Assembly (NCBI GenBank): GCA_035582835.1
Contig: JAYKAV010001853.1
Span: forward strand, 263,219 to 327,218
Reading direction: 5' to 3'
DNA from: Phoebastria nigripes
Taxonomy: Eukaryota; Chordata; Aves; Procellariiformes; Diomedeidae
Length of the DNA stretch: 64,000 bases
The notes beneath the pieces are model-generated. The model was not told the origin of the DNA and searched no databases. It worked only from the letters and a program-made list of their open reading frames with translations. Positions 26,001 to 40,600 of this stretch are shown here, in pieces; within the stretch, counting starts at the first letter, position 1, and each line of letters opens with the position of its first letter. The position numbers were made by a program, and so were the translations under genes.

Positions 26001-29000
26001 TTCAAATCCTGTCGAAGAAAGTGGCCAGAGTTAAATCCTATAGTTCAAAATGTCCTTCTTGCATGGATTTAAGAGGAAGCAAAGGAGTCATTATTCCCAC
26101 TGTTATCACTGAGATCCCACATTACGTGACAGGGCTGTAGCCAACTGACGCACAGCCCTTCTGCCCTGCCCATGACATGAAGACCCTGTCTGCATATGAA
26201 TTTTTTTTAACATGTTTGTCTCTCACTTCTTGGCATTTACAACCCAGCAACCTTTAAATAAAGTTTCATTTGATGAAACTCCTTTTTAAAGTAACAACAG
26301 GGAGTGGGAGCACANGACCTCTGCTACTCAGCCGTAATGGCTTTACTTATTTTTGAGCAGTGACTGACAGTAACTGTCTATTACAATGCACATTTTGCCA
26401 ACGTCTTTTTTTTAGTCTCATTATGTACAAAATTTAACTCTAAAGTGCTTCACTGTACTTTAGTCAAATTTTGCAAAACTTACTTTTGTGGCTGAGGAGC
26501 ATAACTCTGTTTTCTCACAGGACAAATCTGCCAGAGTTTTTCTGACAATGGGAATAAGCCTCATCAACCAGCATGAATCTCTTAAAATAAGATGTTTTGT
26601 ATCAGTGGGCAAAACCCAAATCTTCATTGCAGTGATTCAGTGTTGGATGACCATATTGGGAGTGATTTGAACAGTGGCAAGGAGGTGGCAATAGAGGCCT
26701 CATTATTTCTTTAATGTTTCAATTTTTCAAGTTTTCAACTTTCAAATGAAAAGGAGTTTTTATGCTGACCTGTGATGGTATGCGGAATCTGCCCACACTG
26801 ACTTTCACCCAGGAGCCAGGGAGGAGCATTCATTTTTCACATTTTATAGACTGGCGACTTGTCAGTGACTGCACCATAGGTTCGTTGGCCTTTATTCTGC
26901 AATCACTGTCCCAATCTCAGTGGACCACAAAAACAAGTAGCAGCTCTGAGTGTAGTCTCAGCAGGAGGAGCTATCAGGCTTTACCCTACAGAGCCCATTA
27001 GGGCTGAAATACTCCTGACCTCCACTGCTTCATTTGTTGTGTGGGTAAACTCAGCATTTCACTTCCAGTGCTATCAGACTTGGACTTTTGACAAGCATTT
27101 GCCTGCAATATTAAGGCAAGATCCTGTTGATTTTAGCAATTTTCCACCCTTGTTTGTTTTGGCATAGTGAAGTCCTACCAACAGTGGTGATCTGATACTA
27201 TCTCTGAAACATCCCTCATTATCAAAGAACACTGCAGTCAGGGAATAGCGATCGTGCGAAGGAAGGCACTTCCTCTCCCTGCCTCCATTCCAGCTCTTGG
27301 AATAATTTTCGTGCCAAAGGTAACAAGAGGATGCATACACTGAAATACATTAGCATTTGCTCATACCGTTTTCATATTGTTCAGCAAACTACCCTCTTTG
27401 CATGTAAAGAAACACCTTCCTAAATGATGATAGCAGGAGTTAAATTGTGTTTGCATCAGCCGAAAAGAATACTTTCTTCATTCACGCTGCAAGGTGTGAA
27501 AAATGCACATGAACTGAATGCTCACAGAATCTGCTTGATGGAGAGCCATGGATTGGCTCTCACCTGGAGAAGCACTGTATGGAAAGAACATCTTGCTAAC
27601 AAAGACTGATGGCTGACTGACTGTGTCCATGCTTATCAAGCTCTTTTCTGGTAACAAAAGCTACATTTCTTATATGGTTTTACTCATCTGAGACTAGCAA
27701 AATACACACTTGTTGAACAAGAAAAGCATTTCATATGCAGAGGAGAGCCAGGAGCACAAGAGGCTGGTCCCAACCTTATTGGAGTCAGTGGGAAAATTCC
27801 TCCTAAACATTTCAGGCCTGCTGGGACAGGCTCCACATCAAGACAGTGGGGTAGATGAGACAGGACTTCTCCCTTAATCTGCCAAGCTTTTGCTGCTGAC
27901 AAACATAAATGCAACAGCAAGAACCATCTGTACTCTTAGTCCTCATGCTGAAATGTCATGACCGACTGCCAAAAAAGACATGTTGTAATTCACTGCCTGA
28001 GTGATTTTTTGACATACAGTAAAATAGCCAATGACATTTTTTTTGCAATTAAAAGACATTTATGCTACATCTGTATCACTACATAAAAAAGGGTCAGGGA
28101 GTGAGCTTGCTTGCCAGACTGCTGATCACCCAGGCTGTCTCACTGTCAACATATCTCAGCCCAGGCCAACTGCCATTTCCCAGAGAAGAGTATGGGTAAA
28201 AGTGCACCTTATATGGCTCCCTCCCCTTGACAAAGTCCCCCAATGCTCTCCTGTAGGGCTCGGCACCCTCAAGCACCCTGGATGCCCTCGTGCCCTACAT
28301 GCAATGCACACCTGTGGTTTCATGCAATGAACCAAACCAATGAAGCCACCAATGGCTCATAACATAGTCCTCACCTTAGTTCAGGCACTTGGAGATGGAA
28401 GGGAAAAACAGACAAGGTAATAACTATGTTCAAGGCTGGAAGGACCCTATGTGGGACCCAGAGAGATACAGAGCCAAGTGACACATGGATGAAGTACGTC
28501 TGTAATGATTTCAGGGCCAGAGCACAGACGGTTATCCTGTTTTATTTAGCAGCATAAAGGTAACCCAATTCTTCTATCTATGGGACCAGGAGAAATTAAC
28601 GATATAGAGGATGTTCAAACCACCTGCCTTTTTCCTGTTAAGCTTGTTCTTCCTAATTGCAGTACTTCTTTGTTAATACACATTTATATAACACTTTCAA
28701 AAGCATCCTGCTTCCCTCAGCTGTGATATTTGCTACTACTTTCACTAGCATTTGTTGCAAAAATCCGTTTCTTCCTGCCTCTGTGTTTTGGCTCTTTTCT
28801 CTTCTCTTCGTTCCCCGCCTTTTCTTTTCTTTTAATAATGGAATATATACACCCAGCACCTTCTATTTGATGCAATATGACCTACTTTTTCTATGTTTTT
28901 TAGCACATAGACTGAGAGCTGAAAATACAGCTAATGCCAACACAGTTTTCAGTCAAAAGTATAGGAGTTGTATATTCTGCTTTATTTAAGCACCAAACCA

Positions 29001-32000
29001 AAGAATTTGTTTAGCTTCTGCCAGGAATGAGCCCTTATTCTCTCCACAGCTTTGCAAACATTTTGAGCTGACTCTGTAAAGTGCCATGGCAGTGCCTGTG
29101 TGCCAGCCTCCTTGAGCCTTGACTTTTTGGTTAAATCCTTGAGGATGAATGGGTAAAAATCCTGTGTTCTGGCATGAAGAGTTTGTGCTCTGTCAGTGTG
29201 AGGAAAGGTGAACAAAAATTGCCTTATATGTGAAAGAGGAAAGAAAAAGATTTCACTTAGAGGCAGACCCACTCCCAAGCCCTCTTTCTCAGCTCAAGTG
29301 ATTTCTAATTACAAAATTCCTCAAAAGATAAGTGTCCTGTATGTAACTCAGTGCATAGTGCAGCCTACAACAGCCATTGTAGAAACACAGAACAGACCTT
29401 GAATTCAGGCAGGGTTTTGGATGAATAACTGTCAGAGAGAATCAGAGAAAAACCTTATAAATGGCTGGAAAGGCCAAAGGGAGAAGTGAACTCCAGAGCT
29501 GGGAGCATGTGGAGGAAGAGATGTCTCATTATATAGTCATGACCTCAAACTATGTCTGAGGATTTCTTGCTTCCAAACTAAAACTAACTTCCTGCTTGTG
29601 GGTGAGGAGTGTTAAAGAAAAAGGACAAACACATAATTAAACAACAGCATTTCCTTCCTCTTCCCCCTTTCTGGTATTTCTGGACTTGAACTGTTATTTA
29701 TTTTGGTCCTTCTTGCTGAGCCAACAGGTAGCAAAGTTGAGATCCAAAAACTATAAAAGCAGTTCTTCCCATCTCAGCTTGTTTATGTATCATTCAAAAG
29801 CTTCACCATCTTTCATAAGACTGCATTAGACAACAGCATGGCAAAGCATTTTTTTTTTCTTCNGGAGAGATAAATATAGCTTGACACCTGTTTCGTTTAG
29901 ACTGCAGATCATGCTGTTAGCATGCAGGTTTCTTAGCCTCCTCTTTATTTATTCATTTTAATATATAAAAAATAGTAGAAGTCTTTAAAAAAAGAAGGTT
30001 CACTAGTTTAAGATTGCATTGCTTCTTCTGCTTCAGGCTCAGACTCAGAACAGAAAGCTTGAAGGGGCAACTTCTGGCTTCCTCAACACCTGAATCATTC
30101 AAGCAACTGTTGGGGGTAGGAGGATGTGCGAAGAAAATCAGGACAGAGTTTTGTAAGAAGAGACTTGGAAGTGCTGTAAGGTAAAGAAAGGCTTAAAAGA
30201 GATATTTCAGAGATTTTAAATTGTTTTATAATACAGCTGAGAGTTTCCTGAAACTTCTTGATTTAAGGCAACAAGTCTCATTGCCAATCTCCAGAGAATG
30301 GGGAATGAACATCCTCAGCATTTGCTCCTGCAGGGCAGCACCAGAGACTCCCTGTAGCAATGACTGGCCCACTACCATCATTTAAAAAGAAGATGTTTTG
30401 CAACAGAAGAGGAGCAAACAAGCCTTAATCCTTATTTTCTTCTGTGGCCTCCATGGGGCTGATGGGGAAACAATATGTGTTCCCTGTAGACACACTTCTG
30501 GAATCCCCAGACTTCCCTTGGATTTCATTCATTTCCCTCCCACCCACCCTCCTTGGAAATGAGAACACCTTGTGAACTCCTTGGGAAAAACGGAGGAAAG
30601 CTGTTGTGAAGCTTGCTCATCACGATCCAGCTTCTGCCTTGGAGAGAAACTAGAAAAACCTCTGGAGTATAATCAGGTCTGATTTTAGAGCCCAAGCTTA
30701 TCATGCTTACTTGAAAAAACTCCCACTGAGTGTGTATTGACCACAAACATCAGGCCATTAGTCTGAAAGAGACACATTTTACCTCATTATCTCTGAGAAT
30801 AAAAAGCTATATAGATTTTGGCAAACACAGCCAGATATTTTTTAGTGTCTCTTTAAATCTTGCTTAATATATAAATGACACTTGAAAGTACTTTTTATTG
30901 CAGTTGGCATTTTACCTAAGGTCATAACAAGTTGCTTCCCTAGTAAAATGTCTTTTTTCCTAACCACAAGGATATAATTCAGACTCTCAGATTTGTTTAA
31001 AAAAAAAAAAAGTTTAAGTGTTAAAGCAACCCTCTGGGAATAAGAAGTAGGATTTCCCATCGAAGAGAAAGCAGTCACTTCAGTGTGCTGACTGGCAGGA
31101 CACCAAGGCCTGTAGTACTTCCTACAGACAACTTTCCAACACAACCCTTGAAAGAAAAACTCACTTTTTCACCCATTGAGGTAATCTATGATAACAGCAA
31201 ACTATAAACAAAAGGAAAACAAACCAAAGGAAGTCTCTCTGCTAAGACATGAGGTGGCACATTATTTGCTGGGAAAGAGCAAAAATAAAAAGGCAGCACA
31301 TGGTGGTGTACAAGCAGACACAGGCTCTCCACGGTGCAGAGCCTTGTGCCTGCATTTGCTCTGCAGTACACATTTGACACCAAAATTGATTCCCATTAAG
31401 CTTTCCATGAATGGTATGCAGGAAGAAGGGGATACTTGTTTTGAACAATGGGACTAGAATCTGGTCCTGGTAAAAATAATTTAGACCCCAGGATTTATCT
31501 GTAAATAGAAAATCACCTTAGAATTTAGCCAGTTGCAATCTGGCAGCTTGTTTAGACCATTTCCTCCATAAGGCTCTCTCCCTGCCATCCAAATCAAATG
31601 GTGAATGTCAGTCTGTTTTTGCAATTGCTTTCTATACCTTACAGCTGTTCCTCTTTTCAGGTTCTAGTTTGGCTTTTGCATTTCTAATGTAAACTTCTAG
31701 CAAAGCAAAGGCAGTAATTAGCAAGTCACAGAATCAATAGAGTGGTACCTCACCCTGCACAAACTCTTCCTGCACATATGTATTATACCTTTCTTTCAGT
31801 TGCACTTATTTGAAGCCGCAATTTCTGCCCAGGAACTGGTATACTTTGAACTGCAGCATATACACTCAGGAAACTCTTTCCTACTGTGTGTATGGATCTT
31901 TAAAAGCCCTGTGGCCCATATAACAAAGGTAATTAGGAATTGAAGCCAGTTGGGTTTTAGGCACCTGGCCAATGCCAGCACTGCTGAAATCCCAGTTGGT

Positions 32001-34600
32001 GTTTATCTACAACCTGCAGCTCCAAAACACTTTTGTAATCCGGCACTATTTGTGCCAAAGAGAATATTTTGCTGAAACACTGCAAATACACTGGTTTTGT
32101 TCATAAAGGTAATGTACATGTTGGGTTTTATACCTATTGCATAGCTATGTGAGTTCAAATGGCTCAAAACTATTCCCACTGTCTGGCCCAGGAGATAAAG
32201 CAGCAGGTTACAAAGATTTAACCTACAAACACGCAGTGGCAGCTAGACTGGACGCCCATGGCAGCACACAGCCACGCTCCACCACTGTCCTCACTGTGCC
32301 TGTGAAATCCAGGAATCCCGCTCCAGGGAAAAGCTGAATTTCATGCAAGCAAATTTTCTAAGAAAAGAGACATTTAAGATGTGCCTCAGGCACACAGACT
32401 CAATGCCAAAGCACTTTGGCCTTTCTGAATCCCCTGCAGGCAGTTGCTGGGACAGTGAACACAGTCTTTACTGCTGACTGGCACCAGGCAAACCATGAGC
32501 GTGTCCAGCTCCTGTTCAGACAAATTGCCACATGAAAGAAAGCGGATGAGCTGCAACAATCCTAGCCTCGTGATATACATAAGGAGAGGAGGGCTCCTAG
32601 TGTACTTCCCCTTATCCTCTGTGCAAAGGCCAAATACGTGTTCCCCATGCCTTTATAGGAGATTATTTCTAACCCAGCAGTTCTAGCATAAAATTACAAA
32701 TTCCAAATTGTTTCAAACCATCAGTGAACCTGTCCTTGCCACTATTGTCCCAATAAGAAAATGCTTAACTACCTATAAAGCACAAGCTGAAAACACAGTC
32801 TCTCTTATTAACATTTTTGATGCAATGCCTACTTGGAGTCAGGAGAATGCTGTAGAATTCTCCAGACGAAGGAGAAACCACAATCATTTGACTCCGAATG
32901 TTTCCTTCTTCCTGTAGCTCTTGTGTACATTTCTTAGCTCATATCCCTAAAAGTTTTTGTTTTTATTTTCAATACCTACATTCCCCTTTACCTACCCTCT
33001 TCATCATGTAATGTAAAGGTTTTCCTTTCCTAACTTCCCCTCTAGAGGGTGGTGCCAAGAATGTACTCCCTGCAGAATTTGTATTGGCTTTTATTTTCTT
33101 TTTAGTTTTTTTTTTAATCTTCTACGGTTGTACATTCCAGTCATATACATTCTTTACACCCCTTCATTATTTATACTGAGTCCCAGTTATTACTGAACAT
33201 TCCTTTAATTCCCTGCCATAGGCTCATGTACTTCTGCTCTGCTGTGGAAAAAATGAGCGAGCTCTACAGAGCAGTTCCTCTGGATGGTCCAGATTGCTTC
33301 TGTTCTCTTCCAAAATCACAAATTCCAAAACTGGAATTGTATCTTTTAGTCTTTTGCTGCTGGGGCTTCACTTTGTTATAGTGGTTTTTTGACGCATCGT
33401 GGTATGGGAGGGTGTCTGGTGTAGAAGTTCATCTTCTGAAGATCACCTCTGAAGGCAGCAGTGTTGATTCAGCACCCCACATGATTCCCTTTTGCCCCAG
33501 GATGCTTCAGTCCAACCTGCAATTCTGAAAACTTGTATTCCTGCTGACTGAAATACTATCCATGCTTTGCCTTTAACTTACAGTAAGTCTTCATAAGGAA
33601 TTTCAAAAACCATTAGTAAAGAAGTGGTCTAGTAAAAGCACAGAGAATGTCACAGTCTTAATATCTTCAAAATTTATGGCCCACTTGGTAAAAATGAAAG
33701 CTAATACTGACATTTATGGCTGAAAAGGTTTTCTCTAAATCAGGCAAGTTGAGGTCTGTTGTTTGCATTGGTCAATGAAATGGTATATATATCCTTGCAT
33801 ATACATACACTGTCTCTTACAGAGTTCAATACTGATGATTTCTTTCTACCAGAGAGAGTTTAGTGTCTTTACAGTGTAATTCTTACCTTCCTAACTCAGT
33901 CCGTCCTACGCTTTGGGGGTAGGAGGATGTGGGTGGATGGAGTGATGGGGGAACACAACACCCCTTGTTCACTCCTGGCCCCAGAAGGCTTTGCAGAGGC
34001 TGAGTGTGCAAGTAAGTTTCTACAGTCTCTCTCCCAAGACCCCTCCAGTGCTGGTAGAGGAGTTAACAGGGCTGCAACACAGTGAGGAGAAGTAGAGTCC
34101 CAGGAAAAATCCAGGCATGGGAAACATGAGCTCCAAACCAGATTCAGAAGGGGAGTAGTAAATCACCCCCTATATAAAGTTTTAAAACTCAGTATGTATT
34201 AGAAAATATAAACATACATACATGTTTATATTCTTTTTGAAACTGTGTATATGGGGAGTCTGTCTTCCCCATATGAACCTCAATCTCCACCCCGTGTCCC
34301 TCTCGGCCACTTTCTTTCTGCCCATGCAGCATCATTATGCTATATCACCTTTCCTCCTCCCCCAGATTTACCCAGCAGCACAGGGCAGATTTATGCAGGA
34401 ATCACCAGCACCCACTCCAGGAATCACCAGCTTATCCCACACTGGCTACTCTGCAGTAACTGTGTAGGAGAGGGTCCAGACCCCATACAGCTGTACATTG
34501 TACATTATACCTCGCAGTCCTCCTCCCACTGTGGAGAGGGCTGACCGTTCACCATGCATCATGGAGCAGTAGTTTACTTAGACTGTTCCCATAGAGCATC
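20090..34600. other. No gene seen; long AT-rich non-coding stretch
   Basis: About 14.5 kb with only short, chance-like frames on both strands (longest about 110 codons, 28657-28989). Mononucleotide runs occur, for example 13 A at 30999-31011. Single ambiguous bases lie at 26315 and 29863. No exon, RNA gene or repeat family was recognised. Confidence 0.5.
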
Positions 34601-34920
34601 CAACAGACACTGCCCCGATGGCCGAAAAGGGCTCACAGGATGCAGCTTGGGCGATGCAGAGGGCACTGGCCGACAATGCCTCGGGATTTTCTAGTTCTGG
34701 GGGCAGGTTTCCAGCAGGAGGGGCGTGGAGCCAAACCTCATCGCATAGGAGACTCTGCGGAGGACTCAATAGGAAGGGAGGTCCTCCCCAAGACCTCTGG
34801 GCAAAACGTACAGTCTGTCCTCTGGCACTGAGAAAGGAAAGACGAAGACACCCCATCTCCCATTCTGACGTCCATGGTTTAATTTCAATGCTCATGTGTT
34901 CCAGGTGATTGTTATTCCGC
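34601..34920. other. CpG-enriched patch with frames open on both strands
   Basis: Twelve CpG lie within about 310 bases (34615-34920). A plus-strand frame of 96 codons (34618-34908) starts with an ATG in a fair initiation context (CCGATGG) and reads M-A-E-K-G-S-Q-D-A-A. A 105-codon minus-strand frame (34578-34895) overlaps it. Neither resembles a known protein, and scarcity of stops in GC-richer DNA can explain both. Confidence 0.3.
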
Positions 34921-37900
34921 TCAGTGCTTGTAGGCTTTAAAAAAAAAATAACTCGAGAAATACTAAGTTAATTATTGTGGTTATTCAACATGCCTCAGAA
35001 GGGAACCATAGTCCTGTCTCTCTAGTTCTTCTGGCTGCAAGTCTGTTCCCTCAGCTGCTTTGAATTTTCAGATGGTCTTAGCCAATTATGAAGATATAAA
35101 ATGATGCAAGGATTGTAAACTCTTTTTACAGAGAATTTAATTGAAGTGCTTGTTTCTATAAAGCTAAGAAACAAACAAACATTCAGGCACTTGCTTTAGA
35201 CAAAATAAACAAATGAGGTACAGTGCATCAAGCCTTACAAGATTTAACTTACATCTTTATAAGGTGTAAGCAGGACATTGTAAACCAACTTCCCCTGCTA
35301 AAATTCCCAAGTAGGAATTTTATGTGGCTTGTTATTAAATGTTTAGTCTGAATAAGATGAAGGAAGAACTGAGTCCTCACATGTTCTAAGTGAGGCCTGC
35401 AAAATAGTTGAATCATTTTATTTCTCGTGCATCATGAAGTGGTCGAAGTCTACCAAAAAAGGAGAGAAAAGTCAGAGCAGAAGCACTTAGAACAATGTTA
35501 TAAACCACCCTTCAATTCATTACAGAAACCTATGATATATTACACACATGAGGAAAATGCCATTGGTCCCCTTGCAATCATATCTGTCAGATTTTATTGC
35601 AATTATGACAATTAGTGCCTCTGCACAATCTGCTACAGAAACAGTCCAGTTGTCTTTCTATGTAGTAAAGAAGCTGATTGCAATTCACAATTCTGCTTAG
35701 ACTTGAACCCGGCTAAGTTAAAGGGCCTGCCTTTCCCCATCATTACTCTTGGCTCAAATGCAATGCTTTTGTGCTCCATCAGACCCTGGTCTGGCAGATT
35801 TAAAATAAAATAATGCAAAAAGTACTTGCTTAATGTGCTGTTTCTCTGATTTTTTCAATAGCTGGGTGGCCATTTGTCAGTAGGAGGCAGTGGGAATAAT
35901 AGTTTGGTTTGTTGGGAGCACATTGTTTATAAAATGTTTTAAATTAGAAACACATCCAGGGATTTGGATGGACGTGATTACAAATTAAAATGCATGTAAA
36001 AATATTACGCCGAAGGGCATGCTTCTCATTTGTATTGAGACTGGTTTTGTCCTCTACCAAGCAAGTTAAGACGAGGTTTTAAATTCTGGAATTACACTCA
36101 TTGGCTCCACAACACATGAAATGAGAGAGGCAGCAGTACCAATGCTGTACTTGGCTAATAAGCTATAGGACTAATTAGCAGATTCTCAACTGAAAAGAAA
36201 AGTTATGATCCTACTCACCAGCCTCTGTATTCCTAATTCTGTCAGTAGGTCACAGCCTTATTTCGGCCAGAAGCAACAAAGCCTGTGCTTTCCTGATATA
36301 CCTACCAGAAAAGAAAGATGTCGGGAAACAAACTTCATATGAGTTTCCTACCAACCATCAGTCTTTTTTTTTTTTTAGATATATACAGTTTTAAATATTA
36401 GAACAGCTTCTTCAAGACAACTGAGTCATGGTCTCTGTATGCATGGGAGTGACAATCCCATCCTGCTTTCCTACAATACCTGCTGCTGCACCGCCAGTGC
36501 TGCCAGTGCCGATAGTCCAAACCATGCTTGATAGATCAGGTGTTTTGCAGCTGCTTCTTCAGCCATCTGGCAAAATCTTGCTCATTAAGAGGCACAGATC
36601 CCACCTTTGCCATCACATACACTGTGCCCTTCTTGGGCTTCCCGCTGTCACACCTGTGGGTACAGATGCAGGGTGGGAAGNGGGTATAAACAACTAATGT
36701 AAACCTGTGTTTTTAATCAGCTGAGTGCCCATTCAGTTAACATCCTCCTTTAAATACTGCCTTCCATGTTCTCTAAAGAAAAAATCTTGAGTTTTGTTTT
36801 GAAACAGTATTTTGACAGCCACTCTGCTGAAATGAAATTACAAATGCACTTACATATACATGCATTTTCTTCTTTTTCCTTCCTCAGAGTAAAGGAATAA
36901 AAGCCCCAGGTCTACCTACAACTTTCATTTCTGCAGTGCAGCTGGCAAAGAAAAGAACAAATAAGGCCCCCCCTTTCAGTTATTTGTACACTTTTTAGAT
37001 TATCTCCCACGTGTAATTTATAATATTCATGAAAACTACCCTGACATTTTCCTATTCATTTCTTAAACCCCGGGAGACCATTACAGTTTCTAGCCATTCA
37101 AACAGCAAGTCACATCATTTCTCACACATTCCAAATGGAGCCAAAAAGATGCTGGCAACCCATCAACTACAGAGCAAGCCTGCGAGCGTATTTCCTCCAA
37201 AATGTGTTTTTCTTACATTAAGATGGTGTGAAGATTGCTAATTCTTGCAGAGAAACAAAAACAGTCTGTAAAAATCCAGCAACTTAGTAATATTTCAGCA
37301 TTATGATCAGAGTCAAAAAGAAAATTCAAAAGGTTGGGCACCTTTCCGTGGAAATGAGTGCACCAAGTGCTGTCTGCAGGGATAGTACACAAGGATCTGA
37401 AGAAAGGAAGCTAAGGAACAGCAACAGCACCTGCTGTTTAAGGTACCCAGATGTTATACAGTTGGAAGGAATAACCAAATCCTGTCCCAAGTAATCATTT
37501 TCAAAGACAATTGAGAAATTGAACAGAATTACTGTACACACAAAAGGCACTGGTCTGGCATCAGCAACTGAACTGTAAAAAGGCAATGGGTGAATACTTA
37601 TTTTTCAGTGAAACACAGACAAATACAAAGCAAATATCAAAATACTATCATCAGCTGGTGGGTGAGACGGAGTTACAAAACCAGCCAGAAAACAAGGGCT
37701 GCACAACTAGCACACTGATGGGGTATAAATCCAGAAATATGTTTGACTCTACCATGCAAGACAGCAAGGAGGGTGCAAAAGGTTTCTTCAAGCATCACAG
37801 ACACCTCAAGGCTTTGTCAAAAGCTTGGGAGAAACTTTGCGGTTTATCACAGATTTTTTTCTCTTCCACTTTTCCTGCTCGACAATACTGGTGCCAGTAA

Positions 37901-39649
37901 AGAGGAGGGATGAACAAGTGTTAGTGGATACAGTATGTCCATATCCATGCAAGGAGACTAATTCTGTTCAGCAATCTTGCTGGCAAAACAGCCAAGAATG
38001 GAACATGGTAAATACAAGGTATCATCTTACCCTTAAATATGGCCATTCCACATCTCAGCTAAAGCACTGGAGCAGGACACTGTAAAGGGTATCTCCTGTG
38101 TATTTCTGTACTGCGTATTCATTCCTGCCTTCCATTTTACTACTTATCGGGGGCAGGTTTTCTTAGGGTCTTGTTGCAGATCTAGCTGGATAGACAGCCC
38201 ACCAAAAAGAAGAATTACCAATGACTCTTGCCTGCCTGCACCCAAGCTTTCCTTTTTCTTTTGGCTTTGGCTGGGAAGGATTTTGTAGCTTAAGAAGCCA
38301 CTCTTAAGGTCCCATGCAAAGGCCACTTGCACAGAGGGACAGAAGCAGTCATAAGCAGAGTTTAAAGCACTTTTCTTACTGAAGGGCTCAGGAGTCTTCA
38401 GGTCAGCTTGAACATCAGCACGAGTTGGACCCCAGGAAACATGTATTTGAGTGCTAGAACTTGTCCGTGCATTGCCAGCAGCAGTAAGATGATGCTCTTA
38501 GACAGCAGAAAATACAGAGGCTGACAGATAGAATATGTACTGCATTTATTGAAACCTCAGTGTTTAGCACATAAAAACCTCTTAAAATCACTAAGATGCC
38601 TCAAAACTTCTTCATAAACCAGCAGAAGAATAGAGTACTGTGTTCCCAACATTATGGATGGAAAAACCTCCCAGAACAAAGTCCCAGACCTTATCACAAT
38701 TGCTTCCTCAAAGGAAGCGAGGCTAAACAGTGCCCAAGGCCAATCGAAGCCTGCTTGGAAACCTTGTCTCTTGTTGCTCTAGGTATCAAAATAGGAAGTA
38801 AACAGCTTAGAAACAGTGCTGAGAATGGTTTGGAGGAAGTACGGTTTCCTCTCCCTGCACTTGCTAAGTTCGCTTATCTTTCATACTCTCAGCATCCCCC
38901 CTTCACTCACGTGCAGCCAGCAAATGCTCCAGCGGCCTTGCAGAAATGACCTAGAAAAATAACGTTTATACAAAAAAATCTATCACCAGCTCATGCATGG
39001 CTCTGAGAAACCTTGCAATGCTCTGCCTGAGAACAAGAGCTTGGAGAGCGCTGCTTTACTGGGGATAACTATACATCACATCCCTCAGACCCTCTGCATT
39101 CAAGGCCCAAGATCTTCACCAAAGATGCATCTCAAGTAGGAGGTGACCTTCGCTGAAGATGCAACCTGTGTCTGATTTTCACCCTATTTGTATACATATG
39201 GTCACAATGGCTAAAACTTTGGAGTACATTATAGGTATCACTTAATGGGAAAATGTATTTCTTTAGTTTTCTTTGGATTTTCATTGGATTTGGAAAAAAC
39301 AATCCCCAATCTGCCTGATCTCTTAGCTGGAGATATGATGTACCAGAGATAACCAGAGACATGATGATCTTTTCATCAAAGCTAGAGGCCTTTATGAAAG
39401 ACTTGACAACAGTAGACCTGCTAATGAGAAAGAATGAAGGGCTATACAAGTCGCCAAGGCGTCAACCCTACATGTGGAGGCCAAACCAGAGCTGACACCA
39501 CAGTGTCACTGGTCTTAGGGTCCAAGTGACCCAAGTTATTACTAGTGCATTAGGGATTTTGGGGTGGGTTTTTGGTTAGGGTAAGGAGCAAATACATCAT
39601 TTTTAAATGCACTGGTCTGATGAAATTCACACTAGGTAGAGAGATGCTT
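34921..39649. other. No gene seen; AT-rich non-coding DNA
   Basis: Open frames up to 117 codons (38596-38949 plus) show no motif. A T13 run lies at 36364-36376 and an ambiguous base at 36681. No repeat family was recognised before the LINE relic begins. Confidence 0.5.
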
Positions 39650-40600
39650 CAGCTGCAGAACTGCTAACAGCTCTCACATGATAAAAGTGCCTGATGGACA
39701 GAAGGTGTTCCCAAAAACTGGAAAAAGCAGAAATGCAGTAGTTTAGCAGGGAGGAAAAGAGAAAAAGGAGAAAAGAGAACCCAGTCAGCTTCATTCCAGT
39801 TACTAAAAAATACAAGGACAAATAAACAACTGTCTCCAAGATAAGTAGGCAATAAATTACAGGCAACATGGAATTGTTGAGAACAAATCACATGAAACCA
39901 CTCCAGTTTTCTTTATGACAATAACAGGCATTGTGGGTGGAGAGAAGCCACAAATGTCATTTATATTGATTTACACAGAACAGAGTTAAAACTTTTACTA
40001 GGCTTTCTCAGAAGTTAGCCAAAGAAACATTTTCTAGATGAATCAGTGATGAAGTGGGTGCTAAACTGGTAGAAACCAGGCCAGGTAGGTCTCAGTTTTT
40101 CACTGCAAGGAAGAATCAAGCAGGACTCTCAGCCAATATGCCCTAAGTGGGGACTGATTTGACATTTTCATGAGTGATTTGGCCAGTGGGATATAAAACA
40201 TCATTGTTATTCAATTGCCACTGGCTTGGAGGAGTGGTGGGACAAGCTGGATTAGAGTCCTAAGGAATTCCCATAGGTAAGAGCTACCGATCACACAAAG
40301 AAAGGAAAAAGAGGTTGCTTGTCCAGAGAAAAGGAAGAGCAGCTGAAACGTGGTAATTGCCTTCAAATACATGAAATGTAAATGCAAAGTGGAAGGGCAG
40401 AGCCTGTTCCCCAGGACTGTCTGCCCTCTAGAACATGAATTCAGAGCACTAAATTTCAGCACAGGAGATGCCAGCTATGGCTTTAGAAGGACTAGGTTAG
40501 AGGAGCATCTGTGGGCAATTGATACTGCTTGGGGCTCAGGGCTAGAACAACATCTCCCTCCTAGCTCTGTATTTCCTCTGATTTTAATTGTAATGGACTA
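39650..40600 (+). mobile_element. Ancient, decayed CR1-clade LINE relic (ORF2 portion)
   Basis: Several blocks follow, in order and spacing, the reverse-transcriptase part of CR1-type LINEs. They are a P-x-x-W-K-like string near 39689-39720, a Q-S-A-S-F-Q-like string near 39780-39802, V-I-Y-I-D-L (family: V-V-Y-L-D-F before S-K-A-F-D) from 39956, a stretch near 40162-40183 (fifsDL-like), a L-G-G-V-V-like stretch near 40219-40240, a V-F-K-Y-M-K-like block at 40359-40376 and an N-F-S-T-G-D-A block at 40451-40471. Stops and shifts break every frame, and no ATTCTATG-type tail remains. The orientation is plus. The divergence implies a much older insertion than the copy at 56 kb; assignment to CR1 proper or to its L3-like relatives is open. 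Both boundaries are approximate. Confidence 0.6.

Noticed and set aside
25995..26020. tRNA B-box-like GTTCAAATC
   Set aside because: No A-box at the right distance and no cloverleaf stems could be paired.
39571..39590. Telomere-like GGTTAGGGTAAGG string
   Set aside because: A single imperfect copy, not a tandem array.
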